64,000 nt of DNA from DASQFQ01 sp963802905. GTDB taxonomy: Bacteria; Actinomycetota; Thermoleophilia; Solirubrobacterales; Solirubrobacteraceae. Where the stretch lies: assembly GCA_963802905.1 (NCBI GenBank), contig CAWDKH010000012.1, forward strand, positions 62,001 through 126,000, read 5' to 3'. Every line of letters starts with the position of its first letter. Within the stretch, counting starts at the first letter, position 1. Made by a program: the position numbers and the translations under genes. This document shows positions 1-7,854 of this stretch, piece after piece. The notes below the pieces were generated by a model. It was given only the letters and a program-made list of their open reading frames with translations. It was not told the DNA's origin and did no database searches.

Positions 1-433
1 CGTTGAACTGGCCGTCGGCGCCGCGGACGACGTCGAGCCCCGCGAAGCCGGCCCACACCGGTACCTCGACGCCCTGCATGTCGGGCTCGTAGAACGCGCC
101 GTCCTCGATCAGGCGCGCCGGCACGACGCCGGCCTCGACGATCCGGCGCTCGCCGTAGGCGTCGCGCAGGAAGGCGTCGAGCGCGCGCACCCGCTGGGCG
201 AGCCCGCGGTCGAGCGTCTCCCACTCCTCGGGGGTGAACATCCGCGGCACGGCGTCGATCACGAACGCGTCCGGGCCGGTCGAGCCGTAGCGGACCTCGC
301 GCTCGAGCACGCGCTCGCGCAGCCGCCGGCCGAGCTCGCTCAGGTCGTGCTGGGCGAGCGCCTCGAGCGCGGCGCGGTAGTGCGGGCGCGGCTCACCCGA
401 GTCCTCGTACGCCTCGTCGTAGTACTCCCCCAC
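1..433 (-). CDS. Circularly permuted ATP-grasp protein, N-terminal part (runs off the left edge)
   Basis: Only the first 144 codons are in the window; the gene continues beyond base 1. Reverse-strand translation starts at a GTG (431-433) and reads MGEYYDEAYEDSGEPRPHY, then PRMFTPEEWETLDRGLAQRV, RALDAFLRDAYGERRI and EDGAFYEPDMQGV. This order of motifs is the N-terminal signature of the circularly permuted ATP-grasp type 2 family (formerly DUF404/DUF407). In other bacteria these proteins are usually encoded beside an alpha-E domain protein and a transglutaminase-like protein. Family members are thought to make peptide-type bonds, but the substrate is unknown. The ATP-binding half lies outside the window, so activity cannot be judged. 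The gene downstream on this strand, if any, is off the window. Confidence 0.75.
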   Translation of the reverse strand, partial: MGEYYDEAYEDSGEPRPHYRAALEALAQHDLSELGRRLRERVLEREVRYGSTGPDAFVIDAVPRMFTPEEWETLDRGLAQRVRALDAFLRDAYGERRIVEAGVVPARLIEDGAFYEPDMQGVEVPVWAGFAGLDVVRGADGQFN

Positions 434-463
434 GCCCGCGAGCCTACCCACGGCTCCGCCGGC

Positions 464-1285
464 TCAGCGGCTGGGGGCCGGCGGCGCGAGGAGCGTCGCC
501 ACGGCTGCCGGGATCACGGCGGCGCAGGCCGCCAGGAGCAGAGCGCCGGCCAGGAACGTCGTGTGGCCGTCCAGACGCGGACCGAGCGGCGCCACCGCGA
601 CCGCGACCACGAGCAGGACGCAGACCGAGATCCCCGCCGCTGCCAGCGCCAGCCAGCGCGTTCGCCGCCGCGCGCCGGTGGCCGCGCGGCCACGCTCCAG
701 CACGGCCACGACCACCCCGGTCCAGGCGCCGGCCACCAGCATGCCCCCGGCGACGTCGCTGGGGTGATGGGAGCCGATCACGAGGATCGAGTAGGCCGTC
801 GCCAGCACGCCAAGGGCACCCGCGACGACGGCGTACGGCCGCAGGGCGACGGGCGCGACGAGCACGACGCAGAGCGCGAGCGAGGTGGCTGCGGTCAGGT
901 GCCCGCTGGGGAAGCTCGCTTCGGGCAGCCACATCGGCTCCCTCGGGGCGGCGGTCAGGATCTTCAGCGCCTGCGTCGTCAGGTTGGCCCCGAGGCACAC
1001 CACGCCCACCGCCACCGCCATCCGCAGGCGGCCCAGCCACAGCGCTGCGACCATCACGATCAGCACGGCAACCGCGTACGGGCGCTCGTTGAAGAAGTGC
1101 GAGACGAAGCTCGCGGCGGCCCAGGTCGAGGGGGTGCTCAGCGACAGGAAGCCGTCGAGCACGCGCTGGTCGGCGCGTTCGGTCGCGCCGAGCTCGAACG
1201 CGGCGAGGTAGAGCGCGACGAGGCCGGCGACGCACGCCGCCGCCCCGAGCAGTGCGTTGACGGCGCGATCACCCACCCGACCCAC
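464..1285 (-). CDS. PAP2-superfamily membrane phosphatase
   Basis: A 273-residue integral membrane protein with about six hydrophobic segments. The three PAP2 phosphatase motifs are in order: KILTAAPRE (about 108-116), PSGH (about 126-129) and SHHPSDVAGG (about 172-181). The two histidines and the aspartate that form the phospho-histidine catalytic site are present. Family members dephosphorylate lipid phosphates such as phosphatidic acid or undecaprenyl pyrophosphate at the membrane, or polyisoprenoid and inositol phosphates; which substrate applies cannot be told from sequence. Motif 1 ends RE rather than the usual RP. It lies 22 bp downstream of the acyl-CoA synthetase gene on the same strand, so the two may be co-transcribed. 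Confidence 0.85.
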   Translation of the reverse strand: MGRVGDRAVNALLGAAACVAGLVALYLAAFELGATERADQRVLDGFLSLSTPSTWAAASFVSHFFNERPYAVAVLIVMVAALWLGRLRMAVAVGVVCLGANLTTQALKILTAAPREPMWLPEASFPSGHLTAATSLALCVVLVAPVALRPYAVVAGALGVLATAYSILVIGSHHPSDVAGGMLVAGAWTGVVVAVLERGRAATGARRRTRWLALAAAGISVCVLLVVAVAVAPLGPRLDGHTTFLAGALLLAACAAVIPAAVATLLAPPAPSR

Positions 1286-1307
1286 GGTAGCCGAGGCGGA
1301 GCCGCGC

Positions 1308-2911
1308 CTAGGCAGGCTGCGCCTCCGGCAGACCGAGCTCTTCCACCGCTGCGTCGCGCATCATGTACTTCTGGACCTTGCCGGTGACGGTCATCGGGAA
1401 CTCGTCGACGAAGACCACGTACTTCGGCACCTTGTAGTGGGCGATCTTGCCCGAGCAGAACTCGCGCAGCTCGTCCTCGGTCAGCGACGCGCCCTCGCGC
1501 AGGATCACCGACACCATCACCGCCTCGCCGTAGCGCGGGTCGGGCACGCCGTAGACCGCGGCGTCGGAGATCGCGTCGTGGGTATAGAGGAACTCCTCGA
1601 TCTCGCGCGGGTAGACGTTCTCGCCGCCGCGGATGATCATGTCCTTCGATCGGCCGACGATCTTCACGTAGCCCTCGTCGTCCATCGTCGCGAGGTCGCC
1701 GGTGTGCATGAAGCGCGAGGCGTCGATCGCCTCGCTCGTGCGCTCCGGGTCCTCCCAGTAGCCGAGCATCACGCGAGTAGCCGCGGGTGCACAGCTCGCC
1801 CGGCTCGCCGCGCGGCACGAGGCGGCCGGTCTCCGGGTGGACGACCTTCACCTCGACATGCGGGTGCACCCGCCCGACGGTGCCGACGCGGCGCTCGAGC
1901 TCGTCCTCGGCGGTCGTCTGGGTTGAGACGGGCGAGGTCTCCGTCATGCCGTAACAGATGGTCACGCCCTCCATGTTCATCCGGTCGATGACCTTGCGCA
2001 TGACCTGCTCGGGACAGGGCGAGCCGGCCATGATCCCGGTCCGCAGCGAGGACAGGTCGTGGCCGTCGAAGCTCGGGTGCTCGAGCTCGGCGATGAACAT
2101 CGTCGGCACCCCGTAGAGGCTCGTGCAGCGCTGCTCGGCGATCGCCGCGAGCGTGGCCTCGGGCTCGAACGAGGGTGCCGGGATGACCATGCAGGCGCCG
2201 TGGGAGACGCAGCCGAGGTTGCCCATGACCATGCCGAAGCAGTGGTAGAAGGGCACCGGGATGCAGACCCGGTCCTCCTCCGTGTAGCGGCAGAACTCGC
2301 CCACGAAGTAACCGTTGTTGAGGATGTTCGAGTGCGAGAGGGTGGCGCCTTTGGGCCGGCCGGTGGTGCCGCTCGTGTACTGGATGTTGATCGGCTCGAA
2401 GGCGTCGAGCTCAGGCCACTCGACCGCGTCCGGCGCGTCGTCGAAGAGGCCCTCGCCGATGTACAGCACGTGCTCGAGATCCGGGAGGTCGTCACGGACC
2501 TCGTCGATCATCGCCCGGTAGTCGGAGGTCTTGAACGCCGTCGCGGAGACGAGCGCCTTGCAGCCCGACTGCCGCAGCGCGTAGGCCAGCTCGGTGGTGC
2601 GGTAGGCCGGGTTGATGTTGACGAGGATCACGCCGAGCTTGGCGGTCGCGAACTGGGTCGACGACCCACTCGGCGCAGTTGGGTGCCCAGATCCCCACCC
2701 GGTCGCCCTTGCCCAGGCCGAGGCCGGCGAGTGCGCGCGCGGCGCGATCGACCTCGTCGGCGAGCTCGCGATAGGTCCAGTGGACGCTCTGGTGGCGCAC
2801 CACGAGCGCGTCGCGATCGGGGTACGTCGCGACGGCGCGGTCGAAGTTCTCGCCGATCGTCTCCCCGAGCAGTGGGGTGGTTCCGAGTCCCTGCGAGTAC
2901 GACAGCGCCAT
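1308..2911 (-). CDS. Fatty acyl-CoA synthetase (AMP-forming), reading frame broken twice
   Basis: An adenylate-forming enzyme that would activate a fatty acid with ATP and load it onto CoA. About 533 residues once the frame is restored, normal for the FadD/AMP-dependent ligase family. Visible motifs are the P-loop YTSGTTGRPKGA (about 177-188), YGMTETSP, HTGDLATMDDEGYVKIVGRS, the hinge-and-lid segment with GGENVYPREIEE, and the C-terminal catalytic lysine in TVTGKVQKY. The frame changes twice. Near 2659, NCAEWVV should run into TQFATAKLGVILV. At 1773, ELCTRGYS should run into VMLGYWEDPERT. Both are repaired by deleting one base. Everything else is conserved, so sequence error is more likely than decay. 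The start is the ATG of MALSYSQG. Confidence 0.85.
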
Positions 2912-2922
2912 CCGGTCCCTCC

Positions 2923-4029
2923 TCAGCGTCCTGCGATCAACCTCCGTCGGAGCAGCTTCTCAGCCGGGCGCAGCGGCCACAAGAGACCGAACCGCTCCGC
3001 GGTGGCGATCCCCTCGGCGGCAATCGAGAGCGCCGAGCTGTCAGAGCCTTCGAAGGCGCCCTTCTCGATCAGCTCGAGGTACCACTCGACGGTCGCCGTG
3101 ACCGTCTGCGCGAGCGGGCGCGGGCGGTAGCCGAGCTCGCGCTTGGCCTTGGCGGAGGTGAAGCGCCAGTCCTGGCCCATCAGGCCGAACGCCTCGGCGG
3201 AGATGGCGCCGGGCAGCCCGAGCCGCTCGCGGAGGCGGGCGATGTGGCCCGCCTCGGCGGGGACGACCAGCAGCGGGTGGTGGAGGCCGGAGGCGTGGGC
3301 GACCATGTCGATCAGCTCGGCCCACGGGCGGTTGTGGCCGCCGAGGATGTAGCGCTCGCCGGGGTTGCCCTTGTCGGCGGCGAGCAGGTGGCCGGTGGCG
3401 ACGTCCGCGACGTCGACGAAGTTGATCGGGGCGTCGAGCACCGCGGGCAGGCGCCCGCGCAGGTAGTTGCCGACGATCCGGGTCGAGGTCTCGCCCGGCT
3501 GGGAGGTGTCGACCGGCACGCCGAGCACGTAGGCGGGGTTGACGACGACGACCTCGACCCCGAGCCGCTCGCCGGCGGCGATCGCCTCGCGCTCGCCGCC
3601 GCGCTTGGCGTCGGCGTAGACGAGCCCGAGGCCGTCCTCGGGGTACGGGTTCTCCTCGTCCGCCGGGCGGCCGTTGGCGGTGCCGACGGCGGAGATCGTC
3701 GAGGTGAGCACGACGCGCTTGACGTCCTCCATCGCGGCGGCCTCGACGGCGACGAGCGGGCCGCGCTGGTTCAGCTCCCACACCTTCTCGACCGGCTTGG
3801 AGGCGACGAAGCCGGCGACGTGGAAGACGGTGTCGCAGCCGCGCATGGCCTTGCGCATCGCCTTGAGGTCGAGGATCTCGCCCTTGACGGGCTTGACGTC
3901 GAGGTCGCCGAGGCGCGGCAGGCGATCGGGGTTGCGGTAACCGGCGCGGACGTCGTCGCCGCGCTCGACGAGCGCGCGGGTGACGTGGGCGCCGACGAAG
4001 CCGGTGGCGCCGGTGACGAGGACGGGCAT
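2923..4029 (-). CDS. NAD(P)-dependent epimerase/dehydratase (extended SDR, dihydroflavonol reductase-like)
   Basis: A 368-residue extended short-chain dehydrogenase. The Rossmann glycine motif GATGFVGAHV is at residues 7-16, the serine region VVLTSTISAVG is mid-protein, and the active-site pair is YADAKR (Tyr and Lys four apart). FVDVADVATGH, typical of the dihydroflavonol-4-reductase/HpnA-like branch, follows. Members reduce or epimerise sugar nucleotides, sterols or hopanoid precursors; the substrate here is not identifiable. It stops 12 bp upstream of the acyl-CoA synthetase start on the same strand, so the two are probably one transcript. It is divergent from the HAD gene, with only about 32 bp between the starts. 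Confidence 0.85.
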   Translation of the reverse strand: MPVLVTGATGFVGAHVTRALVERGDDVRAGYRNPDRLPRLGDLDVKPVKGEILDLKAMRKAMRGCDTVFHVAGFVASKPVEKVWELNQRGPLVAVEAAAMEDVKRVVLTSTISAVGTANGRPADEENPYPEDGLGLVYADAKRGGEREAIAAGERLGVEVVVVNPAYVLGVPVDTSQPGETSTRIVGNYLRGRLPAVLDAPINFVDVADVATGHLLAADKGNPGERYILGGHNRPWAELIDMVAHASGLHHPLLVVPAEAGHIARLRERLGLPGAISAEAFGLMGQDWRFTSAKAKRELGYRPRPLAQTVTATVEWYLELIEKGAFEGSDSSALSIAAEGIATAERFGLLWPLRPAEKLLRRRLIAGR

Positions 4030-4061
4030 GGCAGTGATCCCTACCCGATTACGATGCGCCG

Positions 4062-4697
4062 ATGCGCCGGGTCATCGCCTTCGACGTCAACGAGACGTTG
4101 CTCGACCTGCGGGCGCTCGACGGGCTGTTCGGGGACGCCGCGGCCCGGAAGCGGTGGTTCGGGCAGATGCTCCAGCTCGCGTTCGTGGGCGTGATCACCG
4201 ACCGGTACGTGGACTTCTCCACCGCGCAGCGGGCGGCGCTGAAGATGCTCGGCGACGGCCCCGACCCCGACGAGGTCGCGGCCGCGATGCGCTCGCTGCC
4301 GCCGCATCCGGACGCGGCGCCGGCGCTCGACCGCCTGCGCGAGGGCGGGCTGACGCTGTGCTCGCTGACGAACTCGTCGCTCGAGGTCTCGACCGCGCAG
4401 CTCACCCACGCGGGCATCGCCGACCGCTTCGAGGCGATCCTGTCCGCCGACACGGTGCGCAGGCTGAAGCCCGCGCCGGAGCCCTACCGCCACGTGGCCG
4501 AGACGTTCGGCGTCGACATCGGCGACGTGACGCTCGTGGCCTGCCACGCGTGGGACTGCGCCGGCGCGCTCGCCGCCGGCTGCCAGGCGGCGTTCGTGTA
4601 CCGGCCGGGAATGGCGCTCTTCCCGGTGGGCGAGCAGCCGAGCGTCGTGGGCGGCGACCTCGACGAGGTCGCCGCCCAGCTGCTCGGCGCCCCCTAG
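4062..4697 (+). CDS. HAD-superfamily hydrolase, haloacid dehalogenase type II-like
   Basis: A 211-residue haloacid dehalogenase-like enzyme. Motif I is FDVNETLLDL, with the nucleophilic Asp at about residue 7. Motif II is CSLTNSS, the motif III lysine lies in RRLKPAPEPY, and motif IV is around LVACHAWDCAGALAAG. The DVNETL form of motif I and the HAWD segment are characteristic of L-2-haloacid dehalogenases, which remove halide from 2-haloalkanoic acids. Many genome copies of this subfamily have unproven substrates. It is read divergently from the epimerase gene. No partner gene suggests a pathway. Confidence 0.8.
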   Translation: MRRVIAFDVNETLLDLRALDGLFGDAAARKRWFGQMLQLAFVGVITDRYVDFSTAQRAALKMLGDGPDPDEVAAAMRSLPPHPDAAPALDRLREGGLTLCSLTNSSLEVSTAQLTHAGIADRFEAILSADTVRRLKPAPEPYRHVAETFGVDIGDVTLVACHAWDCAGALAAGCQAAFVYRPGMALFPVGEQPSVVGGDLDEVAAQLLGAP

Positions 4698-4766
4698 CGG
4701 ATGCGCACCCGAACGGCCTTGCGGCCCGGCACCCGCAGCAGGTAAGTCCCCTTCAGCCGCGCCACC
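4694..4766 (-). pseudogene. Possible C-terminal remnant of a secreted protein
   Basis: On the minus strand this segment ends with VARLKGTYLLRVPGRKAVRV and a stop. This is the basic beta-strand ending commonly seen on extracellular Ig-like or repeat proteins of this group. Upstream in the same frame the sequence stops looking like protein and is the antisense of the plus-strand fragment at 4767-5012. No complete gene can be built. I read it as debris, with low confidence. Confidence 0.25.
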
Positions 4767-5012
4767 TTGACGATCGAGCTCAACGGCGCCGACTCGCGCG
4801 CGATCTTCCGCCTGGACGGCAAGCGCGAGGTGCTGATCAAGCTCCACCCCGACCAGGCGGCGTCGCACACGACGAGCCCGGACGGCAAGACGATCACCTA
4901 CGAGCAGATCCCGGGCACCGTGCCCGAGGGGACCGGCGACTCGGTGTTCGCCGGCTTCTACCTGCCCGGCGACGACTTCGGCTGGGTGAGCGTGCGCTTC
5001 AGCACGGCCTGA
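4767..5012 (+). pseudogene. Orphan 81-residue protein fragment of unknown function
   Basis: The frame is open from 4746 and has a possible TTG start at 4767. It reads TIELNGADSRAIFRLDGKRE and ends GDDFGWVSVRFSTA. Its composition looks like real protein rather than antisense shadow: balanced hydrophobics with recognisable strand-turn-strand spacing. It has no signal peptide and no strong ribosome binding site. It converges on and overlaps the end of the flavoenzyme gene by about 55 bp. It could be the tail of a larger lost gene. I do not recognise the family. Confidence 0.3.
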
Positions 5013-6398
5013 GCGGCGAAGTAGCCGCACATGCCGTGAACGCCGCCGCCGGGCGGCGTCGCCGACGAGCAGATGAACAGCCGCGGGTCGGGCGTCGCGT
5101 AGGGCACGGGGCGCACGACCGGGCGCGTGAACAGCTGGGTCAGGTCCATCCGGCCGCCGTTGATGTCGCCGCCCACGTAGTTGGGGTTGTAGGCCTCCAT
5201 CTGCGCGGCGTTCATCGACGCGCGCGCGAGGATGCGGTCGCGGAAGCCGGGCGCGAAGCGCTCGACCTGGCGCTCGATCGCGCTCGGTCATGTCGCGGTC
5301 CGAGCCCGACGGCACGTGGCAGTACGCCCAGCCGACGTGCTTGCCCTCCGGCGCGCGGCTGGGGTCGCAGACCGTCGGCTGGGAGAGCAGCACGTACGGG
5401 CGCTCGGCGTGCTGCCCCGACGTCGCGGCCGCCTCGCTCGCCGCCAGCTCCTCGAACGTGCCGCCGACGTGCACGGTGCCCGCCCGCGCGCAGTCCGGCG
5501 CCGTCCACGGGATCGGGCCGTCGAGCGCCCAGTCGAGCTTGAAGACGCCGGGGCCGTAGCGGTAGCGCTCGAGCGCGCGGCGGTAGCGATCCGGCAGCCG
5601 GTGGCCGGCCAGCGCGACGACCTGGCGCGGGGTGAGGTCGAACAGCACGGCGCCCGCGTCGTCGAGCTCGTCGACGCGCTCGACCCGGTGGCCGGTGACG
5701 ATCTCCGCGCCGTGGGCGCGCGCGAGCGAGGCGAGCGCGTCGGCTACCGCCTGCGAGCCGCCGCGCGCCACCGGCCAGCCGACGTGGTGGCCGGTGAGGA
5801 TGAGCACGAGCGCGACCGCGGAGGTCGGCGGGCGGTCGAGCCGCAGCATCGAGTGCGCCGCGTGCCCGGCGATCAGCGCCCGCGCGCGCGGGTCGTCGAA
5901 GCGGCGCGCCAGGAACTTGGCCGAGGGCAGGCCGAGCAGGCCGAAGCGCGTCAGGGCGAGCGGGTGCCGGGTCGGGCGCAGCGGGCCGAGGATCGCCGGC
6001 AGCAACTTCTCGGCGTCGCGCACGAGCGGCGCGACGAGCTTGCGGTAGGCGTCGCCGTCAGCGCCGCCGATCGAGGCCGCCGTCTCGTCGATCGAGCGGG
6101 CGGAGGCCACCGCCGTGCCGTCGTCGAGCGGGTGCGCGAGCGGCAGCTCGGGCTGGACGAGCTCGAGCCCGTGCTCGGCCAGCGGCAGCTCGCGCAGGAA
6201 CGGCGAGGCGAGCGGGTGCGGGTGGACGGCCGAGCAGACGTCGTGGATGAAGCCGGGGAGGGTCAGCTCCGCCGAGCGCGACCCGCCCCCGATCGTCTCC
6301 GCCGCCTCGAGCACCCGCACCGAGCGCCCGGCGCGAGCCAGGGCGATCGCCGCCGCCAGGCCGTTCGGGCCCGCGCCGACGACGACCGCGTCAGGCAA
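4958..6398 (-). CDS. FAD-dependent oxidoreductase, phytoene dehydrogenase/CrtI-like (one frame break)
   Basis: A flavoprotein of about 479 residues once repaired. The N-terminal dinucleotide fold VVVGAGPNGLAAAIALARAG is followed by ETIGGGSRS and the family signature PVARGGSQAVADALA. The C-terminal FAD-binding end has PDPRLFICSSATPPGGGVHG. The family oxidises or saturates isoprenoid chains; many actinobacterial members have no known substrate. Near 5280 the frame shifts between SGSDRDMTE and AIERQVERFAPGFRDRI, fixed by removing one base. The start is a TTG at 6396-6398 inside the last codons of the upstream unknown gene (8-bp overlap), so the two are translationally coupled. Confidence 0.8.
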
Positions 6399-7131
6399 AC
6401 AACCGCCTCATCCCGCGCACCGGCGCGCCGAGCATGTACAGCGTCGAGCGGATCGCGGAAGAGTGCCAGACGTTGCGCCACTTGGACCACTGGCGCTTCT
6501 TGTCGACGCACACCACCTGGGTGTCGATCTCGGCCTCGGGCTGGCCGAACTCCGCGGCGACCGCGCCCAGCGTGTGCTGCCAGAAGCGGTCCTCCTGCTT
6601 GTGGCCGCCGAACGTCAGCCCCATCTCGAAGATCGGGTCCGACGCCCGCATCAGCACCTGCGCCTGGGCGACCGTCTCAGCGTCGACCTCGGTCGCGCTG
6701 AACGTGATCCAGCCGGCGAACATGTGGCCCTGCGGCGTCATCAGGGTGAACGACTCCTCGTCCGCGTACAGCACCATCACGCCGGTCGAGAGCTTCATCT
6801 TGCCCGGCAGCGTCATGCCGATCAGCGCGACCTCGCCGGGCGCGATGCCGGTCAGCGGCGCGTAGAAGCTGTTGCCCTCGGGCCAGAACTCCGGGAAGCG
6901 CTGCTTCCAGGTCGCGATCAGGTCCGTGGCGGACACCGTCTCCTGCGGCAGACGCACCTGGTAGGTCTTCTGCCACATCTTCCCGAAGCCCTGGATCGGG
7001 CCGGCGAGCCGCTTGCCCTCGACGTTGATCGCCACGGCGCCCTCGGGCACCTCGGCGACGTTCAGCGTCGAGACCTTCTTGGCCCAGTTCGTGGCGTCGC
7101 GCGCCGCGGCCTTCTCGTTCACGTCGCTCAT
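6391..7131 (-). CDS. Conserved protein of unknown function coupled to the flavoenzyme
   Basis: A 246-residue soluble protein with no signal peptide or membrane segment. I do not recognise a family. Notable stretches are GFGKMWQKTYQVRL, ATWKQRFPEFWPEGNSFYAP, APGEVALIGMTLPGKMKLST and GWITFSATEV. A start-like fold binding a hydrophobic ligand is possible but unproven. It lies 11 bp after the STAS gene at 7143 and overlaps the flavoenzyme start by 8 bp. It therefore bridges the partner-switching genes and a putative isoprenoid oxidoreductase. That position makes it a candidate output or accessory of the same operon. Confidence 0.7.
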   Translation of the reverse strand: MSDVNEKAAARDATNWAKKVSTLNVAEVPEGAVAINVEGKRLAGPIQGFGKMWQKTYQVRLPQETVSATDLIATWKQRFPEFWPEGNSFYAPLTGIAPGEVALIGMTLPGKMKLSTGVMVLYADEESFTLMTPQGHMFAGWITFSATEVDAETVAQAQVLMRASDPIFEMGLTFGGHKQEDRFWQHTLGAVAAEFGQPEAEIDTQVVCVDKKRQWSKWRNVWHSSAIRSTLYMLGAPVRGMRRLFA

Positions 7132-7142
7132 TGCGAGCTCCT

Positions 7143-7493
7143 CTATGCGGCGCCCGCCGCGGCCAGCGCGCCGGACTCGTCGTCGTGGATCCCGACCGCC
7201 TCGTCGAGGCGGGTCAGCTCGAAGATCTGCGCGTAGTGGTCCGAGAGGCCGAACGCGAGCAGCTGCTGCGAGTGCCGGTTGGCGCGCACGAGCAGGGTCA
7301 CCAGCAGGCCGATCCCACCACTGTTCATGTACGAGAGATCGGTGAAGTTGAGGACGATCGCCTTCGCGTCGCCCGCCTCCTCGTAGGCGGTCATCAGGAC
7401 GGCTTCCGAGCCGGCCGTGACGTCGCCGCGGATGTCGACGATGGCCGCCGGGCCCTCCCGGCGAACCTCGAACGTCGCGGTGGCCTCAGGCAT
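7143..7493 (-). CDS. STAS-domain anti-sigma-factor antagonist (first of two adjacent)
   Basis: A 116-residue single STAS domain. AIVDIRGDVTAG forms the first strand, and the phosphorylation loop is DLSYMNSGGIGLLV, where the serine of NSGGIG is the usual target of an RsbW-type kinase. The family binds an anti-sigma kinase when unphosphorylated and so frees a sigma factor. It overlaps the preceding STAS gene by 8 bp and follows the phosphatase/kinase fusion, the standard partner-switching order. Two non-identical STAS proteins side by side suggest either two sigma/anti-sigma pairs or competition for one. No sigma factor gene is adjacent. Confidence 0.85.
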   Translation of the reverse strand: MPEATATFEVRREGPAAIVDIRGDVTAGSEAVLMTAYEEAGDAKAIVLNFTDLSYMNSGGIGLLVTLLVRANRHSQQLLAFGLSDHYAQIFELTRLDEAVGIHDDESGALAAAGAA

Positions 7494-7854
7494 CCCTGCT
7501 CCCTTCCGCGCCGCGGACGGCGCTGTCCTCGTCTGGGTTGATCGCCAGGAAGTCGGCGAGCCGGGTGATCTCGAAGATCTCCCGGTAGTGGGGGGTCAGT
7601 CCGTAGGCCCGCACCTCGATCCCGGCCGCGCGGGCGCGGGCGAGCAGCCCGACGATCAGCGCGATGCCGGTGGAGTTGATGTAGCCGGCGCCCTCGAAGT
7701 TGAGGACGACGGCGTCGGCGGGCTCGGCGACGGCCTGCTGCCAGGCGGCCTCGAGCGCCTCCTCGGCGCCGCGGTTGACGTCGCCGGAGAGGTCGATCAC
7801 GGCGACCCCGTCACGCCGGCGCACCGCCGGGATCTCACTCGTCGCCATCGTCAT
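7486..7854 (-). CDS. STAS-domain anti-sigma-factor antagonist (second of two adjacent)
   Basis: A 122-residue STAS protein with AVIDLSGDVNRG and phosphorylation loop GAGYINSTGIALIV (serine of NSTG). The first ATG (7854) lies inside the last codons of the phosphatase gene. A second ATG six bases on (7848) sits at better distance from the GGAGG on this strand and may be the real start. It shares fold and loop with the next STAS protein, but sequence identity is modest, so they are old paralogs rather than a recent copy. It is the probable substrate of the phosphatase encoded immediately upstream. Confidence 0.85.
   Translation of the reverse strand: MTMATSEIPAVRRRDGVAVIDLSGDVNRGAEEALEAAWQQAVAEPADAVVLNFEGAGYINSTGIALIVGLLARARAAGIEVRAYGLTPHYREIFEITRLADFLAINPDEDSAVRGAEGSRDA

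Noticed and set aside
2059..4194. 711-residue open frame on the plus strand, and similar long frames at 12002-13273, 13156-14301, 36021-37682, 40778-42736 and 57364-59484
   Set aside because: They are antisense shadows of well-supported genes. Composition is Arg/Gly/Ala/Val with no motifs, as expected of high-GC codon structure.
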